Positions 40,110 through 48,946 of a stretch of DNA of 64,000 nt are shown one piece after another. The notes beneath the pieces are model-generated. The model made no database searches. It was not told where the DNA came from and was given only the letters and a program-made list of their open reading frames with translations. The DNA is taken from assembly GCF_013337685.1 (NCBI RefSeq), contig NZ_SUQN01000005.1, positions 410,815-474,814 of the forward strand, given 5' to 3'. Source of the DNA: Citrobacter gillenii (lineage in GTDB: Bacteria > Pseudomonadota > Gammaproteobacteria > Enterobacterales > Enterobacteriaceae). The position numbers and the translations under genes are program-made. Numbering within the stretch: the first letter of the stretch is position 1; each line of letters starts with the position of its first letter.

Positions 40110-40583
40110 ATGAAAACATTAAAAATAGCTGCGCTGTCGCTGGTGATGTTCTCGGGGTTTAGTCTGGCAGACAGCTCCCCGCTGAACACCGTAAAAGCGT
40201 ATATGGCGGCCTGGAATGCGCATAACGCGCCGCTCGCAGCGCAGTATCTGGCCGACGACGCGGTCTATTACGATGCCGCCGCCGGGGAGCCGATAACTGG
40301 CAGGGAAAAAGCCGAGAAAGAGGTGATTGGAGCATTCATTAAGGCGGTCCCGGATCTGAACTGGAAAATGGTCGGCAAACCCGTCTATGACGAAGATACC
40401 GTGGCATTTCGTTGGGAGTTCTCGGGTAAAAATAGCGGCGAATGGGCAGGAAGTCCGCCGACAAATAATCCGATCAAATTTGAAGGCGTCAGCTATATTC
40501 ATGTTAAGGCAGGAAAAATCACCTGGCAGGGTGATTATTATGATTCTAAAAAACTGGATGAAGAACTCAAGCCAGTGAAGTAG
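40110..40583 (+). CDS. Periplasmic SnoaL/NTF2-like protein
   Basis: A 157-residue protein with signal peptide MKTLKIAALSLVMFSGFSLA, then a SnoaL/NTF2-like fold (NTVKAYMAAWNAHNAPLAAQYLADDAVYYDAAAGEP; FEGVSYIHVKAGKITWQGDYYD). The family includes polyketide cyclases and isomerases that use acid-base residues in a conical pocket, and also non-catalytic binders. Placed between the dehydrogenase acting on 4-aminobutyraldehyde and the oxidase that makes it, so a role in handling that product is a reasonable guess, nothing more. Confidence 0.82.
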   Translation: MKTLKIAALSLVMFSGFSLADSSPLNTVKAYMAAWNAHNAPLAAQYLADDAVYYDAAAGEPITGREKAEKEVIGAFIKAVPDLNWKMVGKPVYDEDTVAFRWEFSGKNSGEWAGSPPTNNPIKFEGVSYIHVKAGKITWQGDYYDSKKLDEELKPVK

Positions 40584-40665
40584 TCGGTGGTCCCCCTTGT
40601 GAGAGGGGGACCCTCTCATTTGTGCTGTGTTTAGGGCAGTGTGTGCGTGGCAAAAGGACAAGTTA

Positions 40666-42558
40666 ATGGCAATTACCCGACGTGATTTTCTCAACGGTGT
40701 GGCGGTCACCATCGCCGCGGGGCTGACCCCTCTGGATATGGTCAGAGCGGCAGGAAAAGAACATGAATTTATCGATGGAAGTTATTACCCTCCCAGCCTG
40801 ACGGGGCTGCGTGGTAACCATCCGGGCTCGTTTGAAATGGCTCACGCGCTGGGCCGGGAACAGAAAAAATTTGATTTAACGGCGCTTCCGGTCGAGGAAG
40901 AGTACGACCTGGTGGTGGTTGGTGGCGGCATTAGCGGGCTGGCGGCCGGATGTTTCTGGCGGCAACTTGTCGGGCAAAACAGCAAGGTTCTGATCCTCGA
41001 CAACCATGATGATTTTGGCGGCCACGCCAAACGTAACGAATTTAGCACAGCCGGAAAAAAACTGATCGGCTATGGCGGCAGTGAGTCGTTTCAGTCGCCA
41101 GCGCATAATTTCAGCCCGGACGTACAAAAGCTGATGGAAACACTCGGCGTGAGCGCCACCAAGCTCAAAGAGAGTTTTGACGTCAACTTCTATCCAGACT
41201 GGCAGCTCAGTCGCGGCGTCTTTTTCGACAAAAAGAATTTTGGCGAGACCAAAATCGTCAGCGGCGATCCGGGACGCGCGGTTTCCGACGATATTCCACC
41301 GGACCGGCTCAACGGTCGTAAGATTGAAGACTTTATCAATGATTTTCCGTTGAGTGAGAGCGACCGAAAAGCGCTTATCGACCTGCATGTACGCCCTGGC
41401 GACTACCTTCCGGGCATGACGGTCGAGGAGAAAAGTAGCTGGCTGGATACCCACAGCTACAGTGAATTTCTGGCCACGAAAGTCGGTTTAAGCAAAATGG
41501 CACTGCTCTATTTCCAGCAGCGCTCCAACGATTTCTTTGCTATCGGCATTGAGGGCATTTCCTGTAGCGATGCCCGGGCATGCGCCTTACCGGGCATGGA
41601 AGCATTAGGTCTGCCGCCGCTGGACGGCGAGTCACTGGCCGACCTCGAAGAGCCGTATGTTTATCACTTCCCCGATGGCAACGCGGGACTGGCGCGAATA
41701 ATGGTCAGATATATGCTCCCGGATGCCTTGCCGGGGACCACCATGGAGGATTCCGTCCTCGCCAGATTGCATTACGAAAAGCTGGATCTGCCGGAAAATA
41801 CCACGCGTTTGCGCCTCAACAGTAGCGTGATTAATGCGGCCAACGTGCCGGGCGGCGTGGCCGTAACCTATCTGCGTGACGGCAAATTGCATCGTGTGCA
41901 CGCAAAAAACGCCATCATGGCGGGTTATAATATGATGATCCCGTACCTGGTGCCGGAAATGCCGAAACAACAGCAGGCAGACCTCAAGCTGAACGTAAAG
42001 GCGCCGCTGGTGTACACCAACGTAGTGGTGAAAAACTGGCAGGCGTTTAAGCAACTCGGCGTACATGAGTTTTATTCCCCAGCTGCGCCGTACAGCCGCA
42101 TTAAGCTCGACTATCCAGTCAGCATTGGCGGCTATCAGCACCCGGCGACCCCGGACGATCCGATGGTGATTCATATGGTCTATGTGCCAACCTATCCGGG
42201 CAGTAACCTACCGGCGAGAGAACAATTCCGCCTGGGACGGGCCTATCTGCTGGGGACCACGTTTGCTGCGCATGAAGAGATGATCCGTGGCCAGTTGCAG
42301 GAGATGTTTGGCTCGACAGGCTTTGACAATCAACGTGATATCGCGGCTATTACGGTTAACCGCTGGGCACATGGCTATGCCTATTACGCCAACCCGCTGT
42401 TCGACGACATGGATGAAATGGAGAAGGTTGTTGAGCGGGCACGCCAACCCATCGGCCGAATTGCGATTGCTAACTCTGATGCCGACTGGAGCGCGTATGC
42501 ACATGCGGCGATCGATCAGGCATTGCGGGCGGTTAACGAACTCAAGGGTATGAGGTGA
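40666..42558 (+). CDS. spdH: Spermidine dehydrogenase, Tat-exported flavoenzyme
   Basis: A 630-residue flavin amine oxidoreductase. The start 40666 (MAITRRDFLNG) has AAAAGGACAAG upstream and supplies a twin-arginine signal; the region after it (GSYYPPSLTGLRGNHPGSFE) and the FAD motif DLVVVGGGISGLAAGCF (about residue 85) match spermidine dehydrogenases (SpdH of Pseudomonas aeruginosa; enzymes purified from Serratia marcescens and Citrobacter freundii). Those cleave spermidine to 1,3-diaminopropane and 4-aminobutyraldehyde and hold FAD and haem. Export signal and the adjacent cytochrome c indicate periplasmic oxidation feeding the respiratory chain. Confidence 0.82.
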   Translation: MAITRRDFLNGVAVTIAAGLTPLDMVRAAGKEHEFIDGSYYPPSLTGLRGNHPGSFEMAHALGREQKKFDLTALPVEEEYDLVVVGGGISGLAAGCFWRQLVGQNSKVLILDNHDDFGGHAKRNEFSTAGKKLIGYGGSESFQSPAHNFSPDVQKLMETLGVSATKLKESFDVNFYPDWQLSRGVFFDKKNFGETKIVSGDPGRAVSDDIPPDRLNGRKIEDFINDFPLSESDRKALIDLHVRPGDYLPGMTVEEKSSWLDTHSYSEFLATKVGLSKMALLYFQQRSNDFFAIGIEGISCSDARACALPGMEALGLPPLDGESLADLEEPYVYHFPDGNAGLARIMVRYMLPDALPGTTMEDSVLARLHYEKLDLPENTTRLRLNSSVINAANVPGGVAVTYLRDGKLHRVHAKNAIMAGYNMMIPYLVPEMPKQQQADLKLNVKAPLVYTNVVVKNWQAFKQLGVHEFYSPAAPYSRIKLDYPVSIGGYQHPATPDDPMVIHMVYVPTYPGSNLPAREQFRLGRAYLLGTTFAAHEEMIRGQLQEMFGSTGFDNQRDIAAITVNRWAHGYAYYANPLFDDMDEMEKVVERARQPIGRIAIANSDADWSAYAHAAIDQALRAVNELKGMR

Positions 42559-42561
42559 TCT

Positions 42562-43773
42562 ATGCGTAATGTAACCGTTCTTGTCGCCTGTTTGTTTAGC
42601 GCGACGGTTTCCGCCGCGGACTCTCACGGTGAGTACATCGCCAGAATTTCAGACTGTGTAGCCTGTCACACCGCTGAGGGTGGGGACGCGATGGCAGGGG
42701 GTAAAAAGTTTCCCACGCCGGTCGGTGATATTTTCTCGACAAATATCACGCCGGACAAAACCCACGGCATCGGTAACTATTCCTACGAGGATTTTGAAAA
42801 AGCGGTGCGTCAGGGCATTGCCAAAGATGGCCATCCGCTTTACCCGGCCATGCCATATCCGTCTTACGCAAAGCTCTCCGACGAAGATGTCCAGGCGCTG
42901 TATCGCTACTTTATGCATGATGTCACGCCGTCTGCGACAGCAAATAAAGAGAATGAGATCCCCTGGCTGATTTCAGCCCGCTGGCCGCTGCATATCTGGA
43001 ACTGGCTCTTTACCGACGCTCCTGCAACGGCTGCGGTAGGCAGCAACAGTACCGATGCCAGTGCCGCGCGGATCCAGCGCGGAGCTTATCTGGTTGAAGG
43101 ACCTGGCCACTGTGGCTCCTGCCATACCCCGAGGGGAATGGCGATGAATGAGAAAGCCTATACTCATGCCGATGCACAGTACCTGAGCGGGGCGATGATT
43201 GACGGCTGGTATGCGCCGTCCCTTCGGGGCACCGGGATGTCTGAGCAGGAGTTAACGTCGCTGTTACTGACCGGTAAAAGCAAGCATGCTGCGGTTTCGG
43301 GTTCAATGGCTGAAGTCGTCAGTGAGAGTACACAATACCTGACGGATGAAGATGCAGCAGCGATTGCACAGTATCTGCGGAGCCTGAAAAACGTCAAACC
43401 GGAGCCGACACGAGCGGGCACCACCACGGCGTCCTGGTCGAATTCACCGCAGGCGGGAAAAGTGGTCTACAACCGTTATTGCTCGACCTGTCACGGTCTG
43501 GAAGGCAAGGGCACGGATAACAACGCGCCGTCGCTGATCCACAATCCGCTGGTGATGGTTGACGATCCGACCCCGCTGTTCAGGGTGATTTCGCAGGGTG
43601 CGGAAACGCCGACCACGCGGGGCAACGTGTCGTTTAAGATGCCAGCGTATAACGGATTGCTGACCGAAGTTGAGATGCGCGATGTGATCAACTATGTACG
43701 AAAAAGTTGGGGTGAAGGCAATGGCGAGGTCAGTCAGGAGGAGCTTGCCGGACTTAAACCAGCTACACACTAA
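42562..43773 (+). CDS. Tri-haem cytochrome c, electron acceptor of spermidine dehydrogenase
   Basis: Secreted cytochrome c of 403 aa with signal peptide MRNVTVLVACLFSATVSA and three CxxCH sites: CVACH (about residue 32), CGSCH (about 191) and CSTCH (about 309). The three-domain plan matches the cytochrome subunits of membrane-bound alcohol and gluconate dehydrogenases, which pass electrons to ubiquinone. It starts 3 nt after the spermidine dehydrogenase stop, so the pair is very probably one electron-transfer unit. Last gene before a BIME. Confidence 0.9.
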   Translation: MRNVTVLVACLFSATVSAADSHGEYIARISDCVACHTAEGGDAMAGGKKFPTPVGDIFSTNITPDKTHGIGNYSYEDFEKAVRQGIAKDGHPLYPAMPYPSYAKLSDEDVQALYRYFMHDVTPSATANKENEIPWLISARWPLHIWNWLFTDAPATAAVGSNSTDASAARIQRGAYLVEGPGHCGSCHTPRGMAMNEKAYTHADAQYLSGAMIDGWYAPSLRGTGMSEQELTSLLLTGKSKHAAVSGSMAEVVSESTQYLTDEDAAAIAQYLRSLKNVKPEPTRAGTTTASWSNSPQAGKVVYNRYCSTCHGLEGKGTDNNAPSLIHNPLVMVDDPTPLFRVISQGAETPTTRGNVSFKMPAYNGLLTEVEMRDVINYVRKSWGEGNGEVSQEELAGLKPATH

Positions 43774-43780
43774 GCGTTAT

Positions 43781-43860
43781 GCCTGATGGCGCTGCGCTTA
43801 TCCGACCTATAAAAACCTTATTGTAGGTCGGATAAGACGCGTTAGTGACGCCATCCGGCA
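43781..43860. repeat. BIME (paired REP sequences)
   Basis: Classic pair: GCCTGATGGCGCTGCGCTTATC and, inverted, GATAAGACGCGTTAGTGACGCCATCCGGCA joined by TTGTAGGTCG. It separates convergent cytochrome c and MocR genes and is almost identical to the commonest E. coli/Salmonella BIME. Confidence 0.93.
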
Positions 43861-43864
43861 ACGT

Positions 43865-45340
43865 TTATCCTACGTTTGCCTTGATAATGCCCGCCAGCCG
43901 GGAAAACGCCGCGGCCATCTCATGTTCTTCAATACTGGCAAAACCCAGCAACAGACCGCTGCGTTTCTCTTCGTTGACGTAGTAACGTGACAGCGGTCGT
44001 ACCAATAACCCCTGCGTATTCGCCAGCTGTGCAATCATGCTGTCGTCGGCATGGGCTGGCAATTGTAATATCAGATGCAGCCCGGCGTTACTGTTGAACG
44101 GTCCCAGATAATCCTCTCCGAGTTGCGTGGCGATCAGGTCCACCAGTGTCTGACGACGGCGGCTGTACAGTTGGCGCATTTTACGGATATGCGCGGCGTA
44201 GTAGCCTTCGCGGATAAACTCTGCCAGCGCGGCCTGAATCAAAAGGTGTCCGCCGCGATAGAGGTCGTTATGCACTTTCTTCAGCGGTGCAGCGAGCGGT
44301 TTGGGCAGCACAACATACCCGAGTCGGAGGGCAGGATAGAGCGTTTTACTGAATGTGCCGATGTAGATAACTGGACTTTCTTCCTCCAGTCCTTGCAGTG
44401 AAGGAATGGGCTGCCCCGAAAAGCGAAATTCGCTGTCGTAGTCATCTTCCACGATCCAACTGCGTGTTTCACGTGCGCGAAACAGTAACTGCCGTCGCCG
44501 GCTCAGGCTCATCACCGACCCCAGCGGATACTGATGTGACGGTGTCACAAAAATCAGCTTCGGGGACACCGCTGACGACACTGGCGGTACCATGCCCTGT
44601 TCATCAACCGCCATCGCCGAGAAGTTAACCGCGTTGATGCGCAGAATATTTTTGATTCCCCAATAGCCTGGCTCTTCAATCCAGGCGTTATCGCTAGGGT
44701 TACACAGGGTGCGGGTCACCAGATCCAACGCCTGGTGAATGCCTTCGGTGATCAGTATCTGTTCAGGAGCACACCTGACGCCGCGCGCGGTACGCAAATA
44801 GTCCGCCAGCGCTTCTTTTAGTTCACCGTCGCCACCCGCCGCATCATAGGTGAGAAACTCCGGGCGCAGGCGTCTTGCCAGCCGGTCCTGAATTTTTTTA
44901 AGCGTGCGGTGGGGGAAATGTTGCACATCCGGAACGCCAGGAATAAACGCCCCCCACTGGCGCGGGCTGGCGCTGGCATTACCGATCAGCTCCAGGCAGC
45001 GGGCGGACAGGCTGGCGCGGTCTTCCTGTGCGGGGGGCGCGTTTTTTTTATCGGGCCGTTGCGCGAGGTTGTCCAGCACGCTATCGGTGACAAATGTGCC
45101 GCTGCTGGTGCGTGCAGAAATATACCCTTCGGCCTGCAGTTGCTCATACACTCGCAGGACGGTATTGCGCGATAACGCCAGTTCGCCCGCCAGATCGCGC
45201 GAAGGTGGCATACGGGTGGCGGGTTTCAAGCTGCCTTCAAGAATGCAGCTGCAGATGGCGGCATACAAACGCCGGTGCAGTTTCTCGTCGGTTTGCTGGC
45301 TAAATGCATGCTTGATCACATCTCCGGCAAGTGAACGCAT
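43865..45340 (-). CDS. MocR/GabR-type PLP-dependent regulator
   Basis: Chimeric regulator of 491 aa from ATG 45340, which follows AAGGATCCAA; the frame extends 25 codons upstream without a site. N-terminal GntR winged helix (LHRRLYAAICSCILEGSLKPATRMPPSRDLAGELALSRNTVLRVYEQLQAEGYI) and C-terminal aminotransferase-like domain with EDDYDSEF and the PLP lysine in GTFSKTLYPALRLGY. In GabR, binding of GABA to PLP activates gabT transcription. Divergent from a GABA aminotransferase gene, so the same logic is expected here. Confidence 0.9.
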   Translation of the reverse strand: MRSLAGDVIKHAFSQQTDEKLHRRLYAAICSCILEGSLKPATRMPPSRDLAGELALSRNTVLRVYEQLQAEGYISARTSSGTFVTDSVLDNLAQRPDKKNAPPAQEDRASLSARCLELIGNASASPRQWGAFIPGVPDVQHFPHRTLKKIQDRLARRLRPEFLTYDAAGGDGELKEALADYLRTARGVRCAPEQILITEGIHQALDLVTRTLCNPSDNAWIEEPGYWGIKNILRINAVNFSAMAVDEQGMVPPVSSAVSPKLIFVTPSHQYPLGSVMSLSRRRQLLFRARETRSWIVEDDYDSEFRFSGQPIPSLQGLEEESPVIYIGTFSKTLYPALRLGYVVLPKPLAAPLKKVHNDLYRGGHLLIQAALAEFIREGYYAAHIRKMRQLYSRRRQTLVDLIATQLGEDYLGPFNSNAGLHLILQLPAHADDSMIAQLANTQGLLVRPLSRYYVNEEKRSGLLLGFASIEEHEMAAAFSRLAGIIKANVG

Positions 45341-45447
45341 TTGGATCCTTAAAATAAAACGATTTGGCTCTCGATTAAAGTACCAGATGGCGTCTAGATT
45401 TAAAGGGTAATTCAACCCTGAATGTGTTTATGGACAAGGTGTAGAGA

Positions 45448-46713
45448 ATGAACAATAAAAACCTGCAACAACGTCGTCTGGATGCAACCCCGCGTGGCGT
45501 GGGCGTAATGTGTGACTTTTTCGCTCAGTCGGCAGAAAACAGCACCATTACCGATATCGAAGGCAATCAATATATTGATTTTGCTGCCGGGATTGCCGTC
45601 CTGAATACCGGACACCGTCATCCTCGTATGGTGCAGGCGGTTGAAGCGCAACTTCAAGCCTTTACCCACACGGCCTATCAGATTGTCCCGTACGAAAGCT
45701 ACGTCTCGCTGGCGGAGAAAATCAATGCGGCCGCGCCGATTGACGGTTTGCGTAAAACCACGTTCTTTACCACCGGCGCAGAAGCTGTCGAAAACGCGGT
45801 TAAAATTGCCCGCGCGCACACCGGCCGTCCAGGTGTGATCGCGTTTGGCGGGGGATTTCATGGCCGTACCTATATGACGATGGCGCTGACCGGCAAGGTC
45901 GCACCGTATAAAAAAGGCTTCGGGCCGTTCCCGGGATCGGTTTACCACGCACCGTATCCTTCTGAGTTGCAGGGCATCACCACCGCAGATTCGATAAAAG
46001 CCATCGAGCGTCTGTTTAAAGCTGATATCGACGCCAGCCAGGTCGCAGCGATTATCTTCGAACCCGTCCAGGGTGAAGGGGGCTTTGTGGTGGCCCCACC
46101 TGAATTCGTTGCCGCTATTCGTCGCATCTGCGATGAGCACGGTATTGTGATGATTGCCGATGAAGTCCAGAGTGGTTTTGCCCGCACCGGCGAGCTTTTT
46201 GCCATGGACCATTACGCCCACAAAGCCGATCTGATGACCATGGCGAAAAGCCTGGCGGGCGGTATGCCGCTGTCTGGCGTGGTCGGCAAAGCCGAAATTA
46301 TGGATGCCCCTGCACCGGGTGGTCTGGGCGGTACCTATGCCGGTAACCCGCTCGCCGTTGCGGCCGCTCACGCGGTGCTTGATATCATTCATGATGAGCA
46401 ACTGTGCCAGCGAGCAGCGGCGCTGGGTGAACAACTGCGTGCCACGCTGACCGATGCCCGTGCGTGGTGTCCGGAACTTGCCGAAGTGCGTGGGTTAGGA
46501 TCGATGATTGCCGCTGAGTTTTGTGATGCCAGCACCGGAGAGCCTTCTGCAGCCACGGCGCAACGCGTACAGAAGAAAGCCCTTGAGCAGGGACTGCTGC
46601 TGCTTACCTGCGGCCAGTACGGCAACGTGATCCGTTTCCTTTACCCGCTGACCATTCCGCAGGATCAGTTCGTAAAAGCGCTGGAAATTATTAAATCCGT
46701 CACTAAATCATGA
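45448..46713 (+). CDS. puuE: 4-Aminobutyrate aminotransferase, PuuE type
   Basis: Class III PLP aminotransferase, 421 aa, closer to E. coli PuuE (same length; QRRLDATPRGVGVMC-type N-terminus) than to GabT. The PLP lysine is in MTMAKSLAGGMPLSG, with FEPVQGEGGF and ADEVQSGFARTG. It converts GABA and 2-oxoglutarate to succinate semialdehyde and glutamate. The ribosome site is AAGGTGTAGAGA. Divergent from MocR (107-nt gap), followed by a terminator. Could be a second copy besides a puu-operon gene elsewhere. Confidence 0.9.
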   Translation: MNNKNLQQRRLDATPRGVGVMCDFFAQSAENSTITDIEGNQYIDFAAGIAVLNTGHRHPRMVQAVEAQLQAFTHTAYQIVPYESYVSLAEKINAAAPIDGLRKTTFFTTGAEAVENAVKIARAHTGRPGVIAFGGGFHGRTYMTMALTGKVAPYKKGFGPFPGSVYHAPYPSELQGITTADSIKAIERLFKADIDASQVAAIIFEPVQGEGGFVVAPPEFVAAIRRICDEHGIVMIADEVQSGFARTGELFAMDHYAHKADLMTMAKSLAGGMPLSGVVGKAEIMDAPAPGGLGGTYAGNPLAVAAAHAVLDIIHDEQLCQRAAALGEQLRATLTDARAWCPELAEVRGLGSMIAAEFCDASTGEPSAATAQRVQKKALEQGLLLLTCGQYGNVIRFLYPLTIPQDQFVKALEIIKSVTKS

Positions 46714-46738
46714 TAGTGCGCGTATAGCGTCAACCTTG

Positions 46739-46769
46739 GCCGACGGTGGTACACATCGTCGGCTTTTTT
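46739..46769 (+). terminator. Rho-independent terminator of the aminotransferase
   Basis: Stem GCCGACG / CGTCGGC with additional pairing in the loop, followed by six T residues, 25 nt after the stop. Confidence 0.88.
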
Positions 46770-46836
46770 GTTCCTGTGGGTTTCTCAACGTCAATTGATC
46801 TTTATCGGTAGAGTTACCTGATTTATTGGAAAAGCG

Positions 46837-46873
46837 TTGCCAGATACCTCGCTATATAATTTAATACATACCG
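46837..46873 (+). promoter_or_regulatory. Promoter and ModE-like operator of the FecBCD-type importer
   Basis: -35 TTGCCA (46837-46842) and -10 TTTAAT (46860-46865) with a 17-nt spacer. Over the -10 lies CGCTATATA (46850-46858), six bases, then TACATACCG (46865-46873): the 9-6-9 arrangement and sequence of the E. coli modA operator bound by ModE-molybdate. The overlap with the -10 implies repression when molybdate is plentiful. It also shows that translation must start downstream of about 46880. Confidence 0.65.
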
Positions 46874-46899
46874 GTTTTTCTCCTGTCCAGATGGTGTCT

Positions 46900-47955
46900 A
46901 TGTTAACTCTTCGTTCATTTTTGTTGGTATGCGCCAGCATGTTGTTTGCGTTTTCGGCGCAGGCAGACCGCACGATAACCGATCAGCTTGGCCGCCAGGT
47001 CACGATCCCCGATAGCGTCAATAAGGTGGTGGTGTTACAACACCAGACGCTGAATATTCTGGTTCAACTGGATGCCACGCAGGACATTGTCGGCGTGATG
47101 TCGAGCTGGAAAAAACAGCTTGGACCGGCGTTCGCCCGCTTTATGCCGACGATTACGACCCTGCCGACGCCGGGCGATCTCACCAGCGTGAATATTGAAA
47201 GCCTGCTGGCTACCCACCCGCAAGTGGTGTTTGTTGCCAACTATGCACCTGCCGAGATGATTCAGCAGATTCAGAATGCCGGGATTCCGGTGGTGGCTAT
47301 CTCATTACGTCAGGATGCTGCTGGCCAGCAGAACAAAATGAACCCGACTATGGCTGACGAAGAGCAGGTCTACAACGAAGGCTTAAAGCAGGGGATTCGC
47401 CTGATTGCCGACGTGGTGGGACGTAAACCGCAGGCTGAAACGCTGATCGACTACGTTTTTTCGGCCAGGGCTAAATTCAATGCGCCGGTGGCAGCGATTG
47501 CACAGGCGCAAAAAGTCCGTATCTATATGGCCAACCCCGATCTCATGACTTACGGTGCCGGAAAGTACACGGGCCTGATGATGCAGCATGCCGGAGGGCT
47601 AAACGTGGCTGCGGCGAGCGTTAAAGGCGCGCGGCAGGTTTCGCTGGAGCAGGTGTTAGCGTGGAACCCGCAGGTGATTTTTGTTCAGGACCGCTACCCG
47701 CAGGTGGTGACGGAGATCCTAAACGATCCCAACTGGCAGAACATCGATGCGGTAAAAAATCATCGCGTCTGGCTGATGCCGGAATACGCCAAAGCCTGGG
47801 GATATCCGATGCCGGAAGCGCTGGCGCTGGGTGAATTGTGGATGGCAAAAAAACTCTATCCGGATGCCTATAAAAACATCGATGTTGATGCGCAGGCACA
47901 GGATTACTACCACCGTTTTTACCGCGTGAACTGGCAGTCCGATGCCGCTAAGTAA
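46900..47955 (+). CDS. FecB/BtuF-family ABC binding protein (probable Mo/W importer)
   Basis: Periplasmic binding protein of 351 aa from ATG 46900 (MLTLRSFLLVCASMLFAFSAQA signal peptide); ATG 46891 is a possible alternative. Further upstream starts fall inside the promoter. Class III binding-protein fold: RTITDQLGRQVTIPDSVNKVVVLQ, DIVGVMSSWKK, NIESLLATHPQVVFVANYAPAEMIQQIQNAGIPVV. The family carries siderophores, haem, B12 and, in MolBCA-type systems, molybdate/tungstate. The ModE-like operator points to the last. Overlaps the permease start by 14 nt. Confidence 0.85.
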   Translation: MLTLRSFLLVCASMLFAFSAQADRTITDQLGRQVTIPDSVNKVVVLQHQTLNILVQLDATQDIVGVMSSWKKQLGPAFARFMPTITTLPTPGDLTSVNIESLLATHPQVVFVANYAPAEMIQQIQNAGIPVVAISLRQDAAGQQNKMNPTMADEEQVYNEGLKQGIRLIADVVGRKPQAETLIDYVFSARAKFNAPVAAIAQAQKVRIYMANPDLMTYGAGKYTGLMMQHAGGLNVAAASVKGARQVSLEQVLAWNPQVIFVQDRYPQVVTEILNDPNWQNIDAVKNHRVWLMPEYAKAWGYPMPEALALGELWMAKKLYPDAYKNIDVDAQAQDYYHRFYRVNWQSDAAK

Positions 47956-48946
47956 TCGCGCTTTCCCCCTGCAACCGATACTGATTACCGTGGTGCTACT
48001 GCTGGGTGTTGGTTCACTGTGTGTGGGGCAATATCCGCTGTCGCTGCGCGATGTGTTCTCACTGTTGAGCCATTACGCAGACTCGCAGGGTATGGCGCAC
48101 CAGGTCGTCTGGACCGTCAGACTCCCGCGTATTTTGATGGCACTGCTGGCGGGCGGCGCGCTGGGGTTATGTGGGGCTACGCTGCAAGGCGTGTTTCATA
48201 ATCCGCTGGTGGACCCGCATATTATTGGGGTGACCTCTGGCTCAGCATTTGGCGGCACGCTGGCGATTTTGCTTGGGCTTGATCCGTTCCTGATGATGGG
48301 GTCGACGTTCTTCTTTGGTCTGGCGGCGTTGATTCTGGTATATGCCATTGCCGCGCTACAGGGGCTGGAAAACACGCTGGTGCTGATCCTCTCGGGCATT
48401 ATTTTGAGTGGTTTTTTTGCCGCGCTGGTGAGCCTGATTCAATACCAGGCCGATACCGAAGAGACGTTACCCAGCATTGTATTCTGGCTGTTGGGCAGTT
48501 TTGCGACCGCCAACTGGCATAAAGTGTGGCTGCTGGCGGTGCCGGTCGGCATTGCGGCCATGCTGTTGTACCAGTTGCGCTGGCGAATCAACCTGTTATC
48601 ACTCAACGATAAAGACGCCAAAGCGCTCGGGGTGGCGGTGGTTCCGCTGCGGCGCAGCGTGTTGCTGTGCTGCGCATTGCTGGTTGCGGCGCAGGTCTCC
48701 GTCAGCGGCAGTATTGCCTGGGTGGGTCTGGTGATCCCGCATCTGGCCCGCCTGCTGGTAGGCGTTGATCACCGTCGGTTACTCCCCTGTGCTTTCTGGC
48801 TGGGCGGCGGTTTTATGATTGTGGTGGATGATATTGCCCGCACGCTGCTACCTACGGAAATTCCTCTGGGGATCATCACCGCCTTGCTCGGTGCGCCGCT
48901 GTTTGCCTTTTTGCTGATTCAGTCCAGCCGACGGGGGATACGATGA
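47942..48946 (+). CDS. FecCD/BtuC-family permease
   Basis: Inner-membrane permease of 334 aa with about ten helices; family motifs LPRILMALLAGGALGLCGATLQGVFHNPLVDPHIIGVTSGSAFG and VSVSGSIAWVGLVIPHLARLLVGVDHRRLLP. Part of an importer operon (binding protein, permease, ATPase) with overlapping genes. MolB of Haemophilus influenzae is a family member that imports molybdate and tungstate. Confidence 0.93.
   Translation: MPLSNRAFPLQPILITVVLLLGVGSLCVGQYPLSLRDVFSLLSHYADSQGMAHQVVWTVRLPRILMALLAGGALGLCGATLQGVFHNPLVDPHIIGVTSGSAFGGTLAILLGLDPFLMMGSTFFFGLAALILVYAIAALQGLENTLVLILSGIILSGFFAALVSLIQYQADTEETLPSIVFWLLGSFATANWHKVWLLAVPVGIAAMLLYQLRWRINLLSLNDKDAKALGVAVVPLRRSVLLCCALLVAAQVSVSGSIAWVGLVIPHLARLLVGVDHRRLLPCAFWLGGGFMIVVDDIARTLLPTEIPLGIITALLGAPLFAFLLIQSSRRGIR

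Noticed and set aside
45412..46434. 340-codon frame antisense to the aminotransferase
   Set aside because: Complement of a conserved enzyme; arginine/histidine-rich and without start signals.
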